Source: Bacillota bacterium
Lineage (GTDB): Bacteria; Bacillota; Clostridia; Oscillospirales; Oscillospiraceae
Assembly: GCA_023406225.1 (NCBI GenBank)
Contig: JAEXWS010000161.1
Span: 1-6,538, forward strand
Reading direction: 5' to 3'
Length of the DNA stretch: 6,538 nucleotides
Made by a program: the position numbers and the translations under genes. This document shows, piece by piece, positions 1 through 5,814 of this stretch (the stretch's first letter is position 1; every line of letters starts with the position of its first letter). The notes under the pieces were generated by a model. It saw only the letters and a program-made list of their open reading frames with translations, was not told the origin of the DNA and ran no database searches.

Positions 1-800
1 AGGGTGGTCTCGACCATGTCCGCGAAGGGCGGCGCAAAGGAGGCGGAGGCCAGGGCGGCGAAGGGATTCACGCCCAAAAACAGCGCCTCGCCGGCCCAAA
101 AGACGATGGAGGCCACCAGCATGCCCAAAAGCACGGCGGCCTTCAGCCCCCGCTTCGCCAGGATCACGATCACAAAGAGGCCGATGAACATCGTGACCAC
201 CGTCAAAACCATGGTGCTGTAGCCGGAGCCCATGCTGCTCTTCGCCACGCTGGGAGTCAGCGCGCCGAAGAAGTCCCGCATGACGAAGAAGGGCCCGCCG
301 GTCTCGGAATAAACGCCCACGTTGGAGCCCAGGCCGATATTCATCAGCATGATGCCGATGGCGGGGGCGATGCCCAGGCGGACGCCCAGGGGGATGGCGT
401 CCACGATCTTCTCCCGGATGTTCAGGATGGACAAGATCAAAAACACGATGCCCTCAAAGAGGATGATGACCAGGGCGGACTGGAAGCTGGCCACATAGCT
501 CATGCCGGTCAGGCCCGCGATGTTGGCGGCCACAACGGCGAAAAAGCTGTTCAGACCCATGCCGGGGGCCAGGGCGAAGGGCTTGTTGGCGAGGAACGCC
601 ATGCAGAACATGCCGATGGCGGAGGCGATGCAGGTGGCCATGAACACGCCGTTCCACAAGGGGGACCCCACATCAAAATTTGTGAGCAGGTTCGGGTTCA
701 GCGCAATGATGTACGCCATGGTCATAAAGGTGGTGAGGCCTGCCAGGAGTTCGGTTCGGACTGTGGTCCCATTCTCCTTCAAATGAAAAAATCGCTCCAT
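1..800 (-). CDS. NCS2/AzgA-type purine permease (partial, C-terminus outside window)
   Basis: Likely a proton-coupled nucleobase importer of the NCS2 family, AzgA/PbuG branch, taking up guanine, hypoxanthine or adenine across the cytoplasmic membrane. The 266 codons present are strongly hydrophobic with several membrane segments. They carry family hallmarks: an N-terminal MERFFHLKENGTTVRTELLAG, then FMTMAYIIALNPNLL (about residues 26-40), and LAPGMGLNSFF (about residues 77-87), the substrate-site segment of AzgA-like carriers. AzgA-type proteins usually have about 430-480 residues, so roughly the last 40% lies to the left of the window. The ATG at 798-800 is chosen because a GGGAG ribosome site sits just upstream and a promoter fits about 80 nt upstream. 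The gene follows glyS in the same direction but is separated by a terminator and has its own promoter. No purine riboswitch is recognisable in its short leader. Family assignment is firm; the exact base transported is not. Confidence 0.93.
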   Translation of the reverse strand, partial: MERFFHLKENGTTVRTELLAGLTTFMTMAYIIALNPNLLTNFDVGSPLWNGVFMATCIASAIGMFCMAFLANKPFALAPGMGLNSFFAVVAANIAGLTGMSYVASFQSALVIILFEGIVFLILSILNIREKIVDAIPLGVRLGIAPAIGIMLMNIGLGSNVGVYSETGGPFFVMRDFFGALTPSVAKSSMGSGYSTMVLTVVTMFIGLFVIVILAKRGLKAAVLLGMLVASIVFWAGEALFLGVNPFAALASASFAPPFADMVETT

Positions 801-883
801 AGTTCTCCCTCTCTTTTCTTGTTTTTCTGAAAAATCGTGTTTGCTCAAAAACATTATTCAGATAAAACAAACTTTGTATATTT

Positions 884-912
884 ATCATACAGGGCTTTAT
901 GCAAAATTACAA
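884..912 (-). promoter_or_regulatory. Putative sigma-A promoter of the purine permease
   Basis: On the minus strand TTGTAA (907-912) is followed by a 17-nt spacer and TATGAT (884-889), a reasonable vegetative promoter (4/6 and 5/6 matches to consensus). It would give a leader of about 77 nt before the permease ATG. A second overlapping candidate, TTGCAT (899-904) with an 18-nt spacer to TATACA (875-880), is also possible. The surrounding AT-rich sequence contrasts with the GC-rich genes. Confidence 0.6.
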
Positions 913-926
913 GACCCAAAGAAAAT

Positions 927-967
927 CCGATTTGCAGAAAAAGGTTGACCTTTTTTATGCAAATCGG
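927..967. repeat. 41-bp near-perfect palindrome upstream of the permease promoter
   Basis: The outer arms CCGATTTGCA (927-936) and TGCAAATCGG (958-967) are perfectly complementary over 10 bp. The inner arms AAAAAGGT (938-945) and ACCTTTTT (948-955) add 8 bp around a 2-nt centre; only 937 against 956-957 is unpaired. It lies 14 bp upstream of the permease -35 box, which suits a dimeric-regulator operator. It is also downstream of glyS and is followed on the minus strand by ATTTTCTTT, so it may instead act as a second terminator. The structure is certain; the role is inferred. Confidence 0.75.
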
Positions 968-990
968 TATTCTTAAAAAAGTATTACGTT

Positions 991-1015
991 TCCGGCGTTT
1001 CCGCCTTCCGCCGGA
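991..1015 (-). other. Small GC hairpin between the glyS terminator and the palindrome
   Basis: TCCGGCG (991-997) pairs with CGCCGGA (1009-1015), a 7-bp stem with an 11-nt loop. No T-run follows directly on either strand, though a TTTTTT tract lies about 11 nt further on the minus strand. It may help termination behind glyS or be incidental. Confidence 0.4.
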
Positions 1016-1020
1016 CAGGA

Positions 1021-1056
1021 CAAAAACAGGACCGGGCCTTTCCGGTCCGGTCCTGT
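1021..1056 (-). terminator. Rho-independent terminator of glyS
   Basis: Read on the minus strand, ACAGGACCGG (1047-1056) and CCGGTCCTGT (1026-1035) form a 10-bp GC-rich stem followed by a short T-run (complement of 1022-1026). It starts 6 nt after the glyS stop codon, the expected place for an intrinsic terminator. An alternative shorter stem, 1029-1035 with 1042-1048, is possible. Confidence 0.82.
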
Positions 1057-1062
1057 CTGCTC

Positions 1063-2478
1063 TCAATACGCCAGCTTTTCCGCAAGATAGGCCCTCAGCT
1101 CGCTGATGGGCATCCGCACCTGCTCCATGGTGTCCCGGTCCCGGACGGTCACGCAGCCGTCTCCGGCCTTCTCCGCGTCGCCCACGGTGTCGAAATCCAC
1201 GGTCACGCAGTAGGGCGTGCCGATCTCGTCCTCCCGGCGGTAGCGCTTGCCGATAGAGCCTGTCTCGTCAAAGTCCACCATATAGTCCCTGGAAAGCTCC
1301 TGGCGGATCTCCATGGCCTTTTCGGAGAGCTTCTTGCTCAGGGGCAGCACCGCCACCTTGAAGGGCGCGATGGCGGGGTGGAACCGCATGACCACCCGCA
1401 CGTCGTTCTTGGCCTCGTCCACGACCTCCTCGTCGTAAGCCTCCACCAGAAGGGCCAGGGTCATCCGGTCCGCGCCCAGGGAGGGTTCGATGACATAGGG
1501 GATATAGTGCTCGTTCTTCTCCTGGTCGAAATAGGTGAGGTCCTGGCCGGAGTGCTCCTGATGCTGCGTCAGGTCGTAATTCGTCCGGTCGGCCACGCCC
1601 CACAGCTCGCCCCAGCCGAAGGGGAACTTGTATTCGAAGTCCGTGGTGGCCTTGGAATAGAAGCTCAGCTCCTCGGGCTCGTGGTCCCGCAGGCGCAGGT
1701 TCTCCTCCTTCACGTTCAGGCCCAGGAGCCACTCGTGACAGTAATTCCGCCAATACTGGAACCACTCCAGGTCCGTGTCGGGCTTGCAGAAGAACTCCAG
1801 CTCCATCTGCTCAAACTCCCGGATGCGGAAGATGAAGTTGCCCGGGGTGATCTCATTGCGGAAGCTCTTTCCCACCTGGCACACGCCGAAGGGCAGCTTG
1901 CGGCGGGTGGTCCGCTGGATGGCGGGGAAATTCACAAAGATGCCCTGGGCCGTCTCCGGGCGGAGATAGACCTCGTTGGCGGAATCCTCGGTGACGCCCT
2001 GGTGGGTCTTGAACATCAGGTTGAACTTGCGGATATCGGTGAAATCGCTCTTGCCGCAGCCGGGGCAGGGGACCTGGTGCTCCCGGATAAAGGCCACCAG
2101 CGCCTCACCGTCCATGGCCTCCACGTTCACGTCCAGCTCCTTTTCGTTCACATAGGCCTCCACCAGCTTGTCCGCCCGGTGGCGCATCTTGCAGGCCTTG
2201 CAATCGATGAGGGGATCGTTGAAGGTGGCCACATGGCCGGAGGCCACCCAAACCTGGGGATTCATCAAAATGGCGGCGTCCAGACCCACGTTGTAGGGGT
2301 TTTCCTGGACGAACTTTTTCCACCAGGCCCGCTTCACGTTGTTCTTCATCTCCACGCCCAGGGGGCCGTAGTCCCAGCTGTTGGCGAGGCCGCCGTAGAT
2401 CTCGCTGCCCGGAAAGACGAAGCCGCGGCTCTTGCACAGGGCCACGATCTTCTCCATGGTTTTCTGCTTGTTGTTCAT
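1063..2478 (-). CDS. glyS: Glycyl-tRNA synthetase, alpha2 (single-chain) type
   Basis: This cytoplasmic class II aminoacyl-tRNA synthetase charges tRNA-Gly with glycine using ATP. At 471 aa it has the usual length of the dimeric bacterial/eukaryotic-type GlyRS (often called glyS or glyQS), not the separate alpha and beta subunits. Visible landmarks are the N-terminal SRGFVFPGSEIYGG with WDYGPLG (residues 17-41), and a zinc-knuckle-like insertion with C93-x2-C96 and C138-x2-C141. The catalytic core has RPETAQGI (173-180), motif 2 with FRNE (206-209) and REFEQMELEFF, and motif 3 EPSLGADRMTLALL in the 330s. The anticodon-binding domain covers about the last 100 residues, from PFKVAVLPL. The ATG at 2476-2478 is preferred over the ATG seven codons later because GAGG lies 8 nt upstream. 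No T-box leader is recognisable, although glyS is often T-box controlled in Firmicutes. It ends in its own terminator. Confidence 0.97.
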   Translation of the reverse strand: MNNKQKTMEKIVALCKSRGFVFPGSEIYGGLANSWDYGPLGVEMKNNVKRAWWKKFVQENPYNVGLDAAILMNPQVWVASGHVATFNDPLIDCKACKMRHRADKLVEAYVNEKELDVNVEAMDGEALVAFIREHQVPCPGCGKSDFTDIRKFNLMFKTHQGVTEDSANEVYLRPETAQGIFVNFPAIQRTTRRKLPFGVCQVGKSFRNEITPGNFIFRIREFEQMELEFFCKPDTDLEWFQYWRNYCHEWLLGLNVKEENLRLRDHEPEELSFYSKATTDFEYKFPFGWGELWGVADRTNYDLTQHQEHSGQDLTYFDQEKNEHYIPYVIEPSLGADRMTLALLVEAYDEEVVDEAKNDVRVVMRFHPAIAPFKVAVLPLSKKLSEKAMEIRQELSRDYMVDFDETGSIGKRYRREDEIGTPYCVTVDFDTVGDAEKAGDGCVTVRDRDTMEQVRMPISELRAYLAEKLAY

Positions 2479-2551
2479 ATCCTGTTCCTCTTTTCTCCGC
2501 CGCTGGCTGCGGCAGATGATTATTCACGCGGAAAGGCTCCCTTCCCGCATG

Positions 2552-2583
2552 TTTATATTGCCGCCCGAAGGCGGCAATATAAA
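2552..2583. repeat. Perfect 14-bp inverted repeat with a UUCG loop in the khpB-glyS spacer
   Basis: TTTATATTGCCGCC (2552-2565) and GGCGGCAATATAAA (2570-2583) pair perfectly over 14 bp around 4 nt. In minus-strand RNA the loop reads UUCG closed by a C-G pair, the exceptionally stable C(UUCG)G tetraloop. It lies 84 nt downstream of khpB and 73 nt upstream of glyS. No T-run follows on the minus strand, so it is not a standard terminator. It may be an RNA processing or stability element, a dispersed palindromic repeat, or an operator. No good sigma-A promoter for glyS stands out; the TATATT and TATAAA inside the arms lack matching -35 boxes. Confidence 0.8.
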
Positions 2584-2612
2584 GGCAAACGGTTTTTTCC
2601 CCGTCCTTCCAC

Positions 2613-2627
2613 GCGCCCCGCGGGCGC
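2613..2627 (-). other. Short GC hairpin downstream of khpB
   Basis: GCGCCC (2613-2618) pairs with GGGCGC (2622-2627) around a 3-nt loop, 40 nt past the khpB stop. The same spacer holds GGGGGGAT twice in direct repeat (2635-2642 and 2648-2655). There is no T-run, so termination behind khpB cannot be claimed; read-through into glyS is possible. Confidence 0.3.
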
Positions 2628-2667
2628 CGCCGGAGGGGGGATCCAAAGGGGGGATGAACGCCCCTCT

Positions 2668-3522
2668 TTACTTCTTCTCCCGGTCATACGCCACGATGAC
2701 CCTCCGGTTGGGCTCCGTGCCGGTGGAGTAGGTGGTGATGCCCGGCTCCTCCTGGAGCGCGGTGTGGATCACATGGCGCTCGTAGGCGTTCATCGGCTCC
2801 AAGGTCACGCTGCGGCGGTATTTGACCACCTTGACCGCAACCTTCTTCGCCAGATGCTGGAGGCTCTGCTCCCGCTTCTCCCGGTAATTCTCCGCATCCA
2901 GCTGGATGCGGACCCGGCCGCTGCCGGAGCGGTTCACGGCGTAGCTGGTGAGCTGCTGGATGGCGTCCAGGGTCTCTCCCCGGCGGCCGATCAGCCCGCC
3001 CAGATTCTTCCCCTCCAGAATGACCTTGTAGCGGCCCTTTTCCGGCTGGTACACATGCACGTCCGCCTGGCTCTCCATCTGCTCCAGAAGGCCGGACAAA
3101 AACGCCTTGATGGCCCGGGCCTTCTCGTCGTCCACCTCTTCCCCGTTGTCCACAGGGACAAAGACCGCCTCTTCCTGCTCGGTCTCCTCTTTCTTCACGG
3201 GGCGGCGCCGCTCCTCGGCGGGCCGCGCCTCCTTCCGCTCCTCGGCGGGCCGCTCTTCCTTCCGCTCGGCGGGCTTGGGGGCGGGCTTTTCAGGGGCGGG
3301 TCTTTCCGAGGCCTCCGCCTGAACGGCGAAAGCCGGCTCCTCCCGTTCCTCCCCGTAGCTCACACGGACCTTGGCGGGGCTGCTTCCAAGCCCCAGAAAG
3401 CCGGATTTTGCGCGTTCCAAAATCTCGACGGACACATCGTCCCGGTCGAGGCCAAGCTGCATCAGCGCCTTGGAAACGGCCTCGTCCTCGGTCTTGCCCG
3501 TCACATCAATAAAATCTCTCAT
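2668..3522 (-). CDS. khpB: KhpB/Jag (EloR) RNA-binding protein: Jag-N, KH and R3H domains
   Basis: A cytoplasmic RNA-binding protein of the Jag/KhpB/EloR family. In Gram-positive relatives it works with KhpA and affects cell elongation and division; its gene normally lies next to yidC, as here. The 284-aa product shows the full domain order. A Jag-N domain (about 1-56) has the SGFLGLGS motif at 40-47. A long charged Pro/Glu/Arg/Lys-rich linker spans about 58-125. The KH domain (about 150-200) has the GxxG loop GRRG at 179-182. The R3H domain carries R249 and H253 (R-x3-H). The start has AAGGAG 5 nt upstream, and this ribosome site overlaps the yidC stop codon (TAAGGAG). Only 9 nt separate the genes, so cotranscription and translational coupling are likely. 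The linker contains a tandem DNA repeat. Confidence 0.96.
   Translation of the reverse strand: MRDFIDVTGKTEDEAVSKALMQLGLDRDDVSVEILERAKSGFLGLGSSPAKVRVSYGEEREEPAFAVQAEASERPAPEKPAPKPAERKEERPAEERKEARPAEERRRPVKKEETEQEEAVFVPVDNGEEVDDEKARAIKAFLSGLLEQMESQADVHVYQPEKGRYKVILEGKNLGGLIGRRGETLDAIQQLTSYAVNRSGSGRVRIQLDAENYREKREQSLQHLAKKVAVKVVKYRRSVTLEPMNAYERHVIHTALQEEPGITTYSTGTEPNRRVIVAYDREKK
3209..3274. repeat. 27-bp tandem repeat inside the khpB linker
   Basis: Two 27-bp units (3209-3235 and 3236-3262) differ at two positions. A partial third copy (3263-3274) lacks 3 bp. Because the unit is a multiple of three it repeats RPAEERKEA-like peptides in the unstructured linker without breaking the frame. Such repeats can change copy number by slippage, so linker length may vary between strains. 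Confidence 0.85.
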
Positions 3523-3531
3523 GACGGCTCC

Positions 3532-4698
3532 TTATTCACTTTCACCGTAGCGGTCCTCTTTGTAGGACCGGCCCCGGGCATAGGGACGCTCGCCCACCCG
3601 GCCCGCTTCCGTGGTGCCCGGTTTTTTGGGCTTCGCCTTGGCGTCCTGGGCGGCTTTTCTCTTTTCTTTCAGGGACTGCTTCTGCGCGGCCTGCTGGCGC
3701 TGCTGCTCCTGCAGGAGCTTCGCCTCTTCCATGCGCCTCTGGCGGTCCGCCTGCCGCTCTTCCTCCCGCCTGGCCTCTTCCGCCTCCAGCTTCTCATTGA
3801 AGAACTTGCCCATGAAATACTCCTGCACGACGGAGAACAGGCTCTGGGCGATCCAGTAAACGCCCAGGGCCGCGGGCATGATGAACGCGATGTAGACGGA
3901 AAACAGGGGCATCATCCACATCATCATCTTCATCTGCGCGCCGCCGGCGCCGTTTTGCTGGGGCTGGGTCTTCATGGTCAGCTTCGTCAAAAGGATCTGA
4001 GAGCCGCCGGCCAGAATGGGGATCAAAATCAATCCGATCACGGCCCAGGAGAAGGAGAACCCGGAAAATCCGCTGCTGGGCTGGGCCGCCAGATCCAGAC
4101 CCAGGAAATTGTAGTTCATGTTCACCCAGCCGTCCATGCCGGAGACCGCGTCGGGGAGCTGGGTCTGCACGGCGTTGACCAGGTTGATCTGACCGTAAGG
4201 CCCCAGAAGGGGCAGGCCGTTGGACCCCATCTGGACCACGCCGTCCTTCATCTGGACGATGTTCTCCATATTGATCCCGGCGTTGGTGGCCGCGTCGATC
4301 AGCTTGTACACCACGTCCTGGCCCATCATCATAAAGTGGGTGATGGGCTGGCGGATGATGGAGTACAGGGCCATCAAAATGGGCAGGGGCAGAAAGCTCC
4401 ACAGACAGCCGCCCATGGGGTTGACCCCCTCCTCGGCGTAGAACTTCTGCATTTCCTCATTCATTTTGGCCTGGTTATTGGCGTACTTCTTCTGGATCTC
4501 CTGCATCTTGCCGGACATGCGGCTCATCCGCATCATGCTCTTTTTGGACTTCATCTGGAAGGGCAGCATGATGAGCTTGATGACCAGCGTGAACAGGATC
4601 AAAGCCATGCCGTAAGAGCCGGTCAGCGTGTAAAACAGGCGGACCAGCCAGGCAAAGGGCATGCAGATGTAGTAGCCAATGGTTCCGAAGAATCCCAT
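3532..4698 (-). CDS. yidC: YidC/Oxa1-family membrane protein insertase
   Basis: The 388-aa product inserts and folds proteins in the cytoplasmic membrane, alone or with SecYEG. It is the short Gram-positive type without the large N-terminal periplasmic domain of E. coli YidC, and no lipobox is seen. Segments: N-terminal helix (about 7-25); TM1 (about 29-47) with K41 at the place of the usual groove arginine; a charged cytoplasmic hairpin (48-90); NPMGGCL (93-99) leading into TM2 (about 99-118); a long outer segment (about 120-210); TM3 (about 214-236); and two more membrane segments (about 258-295). The tail from about 300 is rich in Glu, Arg, Lys and Gln and ends basic, like ribosome-contacting tails of the family. 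The ATG at 4696-4698 is chosen because GGAGG (4708-4712) lies 9 nt upstream. A longer open frame runs to 4827, but its extra residues are not YidC-like and include this ribosome site. It sits between yidD and khpB, the usual order. Confidence 0.95.
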   Translation of the reverse strand: MGFFGTIGYYICMPFAWLVRLFYTLTGSYGMALILFTLVIKLIMLPFQMKSKKSMMRMSRMSGKMQEIQKKYANNQAKMNEEMQKFYAEEGVNPMGGCLWSFLPLPILMALYSIIRQPITHFMMMGQDVVYKLIDAATNAGINMENIVQMKDGVVQMGSNGLPLLGPYGQINLVNAVQTQLPDAVSGMDGWVNMNYNFLGLDLAAQPSSGFSGFSFSWAVIGLILIPILAGGSQILLTKLTMKTQPQQNGAGGAQMKMMMWMMPLFSVYIAFIMPAALGVYWIAQSLFSVVQEYFMGKFFNEKLEAEEARREEERQADRQRRMEEAKLLQEQQRQQAAQKQSLKEKRKAAQDAKAKPKKPGTTEAGRVGERPYARGRSYKEDRYGESE

Positions 4699-4775
4699 AG
4701 GATCGTTCCTCCAAATCATTGTGTGGATGCCGGCTCTCCCGAAACAGGCGCTTGCCGCGCCCGCCGAAAGCCGGC

Positions 4776-4794
4776 GCGCGCCGCCGCGGCGCGC
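4776..4794 (-). other. GC hairpin in the yidD-yidC spacer
   Basis: GCGCGCCG (4776-4783) and CGGCGCGC (4787-4794) form an 8-bp all-GC stem with a 3-nt loop in the 153-nt gap between yidD and yidC. No T-run follows. It may be an RNA stability or processing element that sets different levels of the upstream and downstream genes; no yidC promoter was recognised. The function is unproven. Confidence 0.4.
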
Positions 4795-4851
4795 AGGACA
4801 GTCCGCGCACCGGCGGAGCTTACCCAAGGCGGAGACTCCCCCCGCCTCCGG

Positions 4852-5061
4852 TCAGGGAACGGGGTCGTAACCGCCCTTGTGAAACGGATTGCACCGCAAA
4901 AAGCGGCAAAAGGCCATCCAGCCGCCTTTTAAGGCGCCGTACTTTTCAATGGCCTCCAGCGCGTACTGGGAGCAGGTGGGGGTATAGCGGCAGCAGGGGG
5001 GAAACAGCGGAGAAACGGCGTTTCGGTAAAACCGCACCATCCAAAGAAGAGCCTTTTTCAC
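4852..5061 (-). CDS. yidD: YidD, membrane protein insertion efficiency factor
   Basis: A small (69 aa) membrane-associated protein that helps YidC-dependent membrane protein insertion; its biochemical role is poorly known. The family pattern is clear: KKALLWMVRFYRNAVSPL at the N-terminus (an amphipathic helix), CCRYTPTCSQYALEAIEKYG (23-42) with conserved C24 and C30, then KGGWMAFCRFLRCNPFHKGGYDPVP with C57. The GTG at 5059-5061 is chosen as start for three reasons: it aligns with the family's usual M-(K)-K start, it has GGAGG (5069-5073) 7 nt upstream, and it overlaps the rnpA stop as GTGA (4-nt overlap), a sign of translational coupling. A possible ATG 11 codons further upstream would add a non-conserved Gly-rich extension and lie inside rnpA, so it was rejected. 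Confidence 0.93.
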   Translation of the reverse strand: MKKALLWMVRFYRNAVSPLFPPCCRYTPTCSQYALEAIEKYGALKGGWMAFCRFLRCNPFHKGGYDPVP

Positions 5062-5402
5062 CGCTCCGCCTCCAAAAGGTCCAGCTTCCGGCACAGCCGC
5101 AAAAACGTGTCGTTCAGCTCTTTCCAGGCGGCGGTCGTTGTTCGTCCCCTGGCCACCAGGATGAGGTCGTATCCCTCTTTCATCCGGTGCCTGTTCAGAC
5201 GGTACACCTCCCGCAGCCTCCGGCGCGCACGGTTCCGGACCACGGCGTGGCCCAGCTTGACGCTGACGGTGATGCCCAGCCGGTTGCGTCCCAGCTTGTT
5301 TTTGCGGCAGTAGATCACCATGCCGCTTCCCACCGCCGACGCGCCCTTTTGATACAGCCGCCGGAACTCATGATTTTTTTTCAGCGTGTCCGCCTCTTTC
5401 AT
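5058..5402 (-). CDS. rnpA: Ribonuclease P protein component
   Basis: Protein subunit of RNase P, which binds the catalytic RNA and the pre-tRNA leader to mature tRNA 5' ends. The 114-aa basic protein fits the usual length. It begins MKEADTLKKNHEFRRLYQKG, with the family N-terminal F-x-x-(L/V)-Y-x-x-G segment. It carries LGITVSVKLGHAVVRNRARR, with the RNR signature at 56-58 followed by RRLREVYRL, and then GYDLILVAR. The ATG at 5400-5402 is preferred because AGGGG (5409-5413) lies 6 nt upstream. A TTG two codons earlier (5406-5408) would touch the ribosome site. It lies 122 nt after rpmH and overlaps yidD by 4 nt, in the conserved rpmH-rnpA-yidD order. Confidence 0.96.
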   Translation of the reverse strand: MKEADTLKKNHEFRRLYQKGASAVGSGMVIYCRKNKLGRNRLGITVSVKLGHAVVRNRARRRLREVYRLNRHRMKEGYDLILVARGRTTTAAWKELNDTFLRLCRKLDLLEAER

Positions 5403-5442
5403 CCGCAACCCCTATTCCCCAAACGCCTTTTAAACAAAACTG

Positions 5443-5486
5443 TTCTAGGGACGGAGGAATCTTTTCAAATTCCCGCCGTCCCTGAA
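5443..5486 (-). terminator. Hairpin with T-rich tail between rpmH and rnpA (attenuator or processing site)
   Basis: On the minus strand AGGGACGG (complement of 5476-5483) pairs with CCGTCCCT (complement of 5447-5454). An inner 5-bp stem (5456-5460 with 5469-5473) and an outer 3-bp stem (5443-5445 with 5484-5486) extend it to about 16 bp. The sequence after it is CAGTTTTGTTT, a broken T-run. This suits a partial terminator giving far more rpmH than rnpA mRNA, or an RNase cleavage site. Full termination is unlikely because no strong rnpA promoter is evident. Confidence 0.55.
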
Positions 5487-5524
5487 GACGTCTGTTCAAG
5501 TGTCTCCCGCGCGTTCCGTTTCGG

Positions 5525-5665
5525 TCAGTGGGTCAGACGCGCACGGCCCTTGGCGCGGCGACGGGCCAGGACCTTGCGGCCGTCGGCGGTAGCCATTCTC
5601 TTGCGGAAGCCGTGGACCTTGGAACGATGCAGCTTCTTGGGCTGATAGGTACGTTTCGTTGCCAT
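5525..5665 (-). CDS. rpmH: 50S ribosomal protein L34
   Basis: A very small, highly basic protein of the large ribosomal subunit (46 aa, normal length 44-47). The sequence starts MATKRTYQPKKLHRSKVHGF and continues with the family core RKRMATADGRKVLARRRAKG, ending RARLTH. The extra Ala-Thr before K-R-T-Y-Q-P is a common variant. The start has the strong ribosome site AGGAGGTG (complement of 5673-5680) 7 nt upstream. It is the first gene of the leftward cluster, behind a near-consensus promoter and a structured leader of about 105 nt, and divergent from dnaA. Confidence 0.98.
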   Translation of the reverse strand: MATKRTYQPKKLHRSKVHGFRKRMATADGRKVLARRRAKGRARLTH

Positions 5666-5692
5666 ATTGAGACACCTCCTATTAGAATTGCG

Positions 5693-5708
5693 GCCGCCTC
5701 GCGGCGGC
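5693..5708 (-). other. GNRA-loop hairpin in the rpmH leader
   Basis: GCCGCC (5693-5698) pairs with GGCGGC (5703-5708). In minus-strand RNA the loop reads GCGA, a GNRA tetraloop. It ends 12 nt before the rpmH ribosome site. It may protect the mRNA 5' end or tune translation; autoregulation by L34 is only a speculation. Confidence 0.5.
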
Positions 5709-5776
5709 GCTTACTCGACACCCTCCCTTGCGGAAAGGCGCAGTAAACTGTTTTTCGTCTCTGCGACGCATCGAAT

Positions 5777-5805
5777 AGTATACAGACATTTTTAAAATGT
5801 GTCAA
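5777..5805 (-). promoter_or_regulatory. rpmH promoter (sigma-A type, near consensus)
   Basis: On the minus strand a perfect TTGACA (5800-5805) is followed by a 17-nt spacer and TATACT (5777-5782, 5/6). Transcription would start near 5770, giving a leader of about 105 nt. A strong promoter suits a ribosomal protein gene and probably drives the whole rpmH-rnpA-yidD-yidC-khpB cluster. A 15-bp palindrome fills the spacer. Confidence 0.88.
5786..5800. repeat. Palindrome between the -35 and -10 boxes of the rpmH promoter
   Basis: ACATTTT (5786-5792) and AAAATGT (5794-5800) are inverted around one base, almost filling the promoter spacer and touching the -35 box. A protein bound here would block RNA polymerase, so it could be an operator; it may also be chance in AT-rich DNA. 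Confidence 0.5.
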
Positions 5806-5814
5806 GAATAACTT

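Noticed and set aside
4..786. Plus-strand open frames in the first 800 bases
   Set aside because: They are antisense to the NCS2 permease, which has a proper start, ribosome site and family motifs on the minus strand.
801..883. Purine riboswitch in the permease leader
   Set aside because: The leader is only about 77 nt, AT-rich, and shows no conserved aptamer core or expression-platform terminator.
801..1062. Short open frames on both strands in the glyS-permease spacer
   Set aside because: They run through the promoter, palindrome and terminator, have biased low-information products, and lack convincing ribosome sites.
4699..4827. Upstream extension of yidC (43 extra residues)
   Set aside because: The added residues are Arg/Ala/Gly-rich and not YidC-like, and the GGAGG site for the ATG at 4698 lies inside the extension.
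1378..4932. Very long (1184-codon) plus-strand open frame across glyS, khpB and yidC
   Set aside because: It is an antisense shadow. glyS, khpB and yidC share one register, and in this GC-rich sequence the codons TTA, CTA and TCA are rare, so the opposite frame lacks stops. The product is rich in His, Gly, Leu and Val, resembles no family I know, and the three real genes explain the region.
5062..5094. ATG start for yidD 11 codons upstream
   Set aside because: It would add a non-conserved Gly/Pro-rich extension; GTG 5061 has a better-placed ribosome site and matches the family N-terminus.
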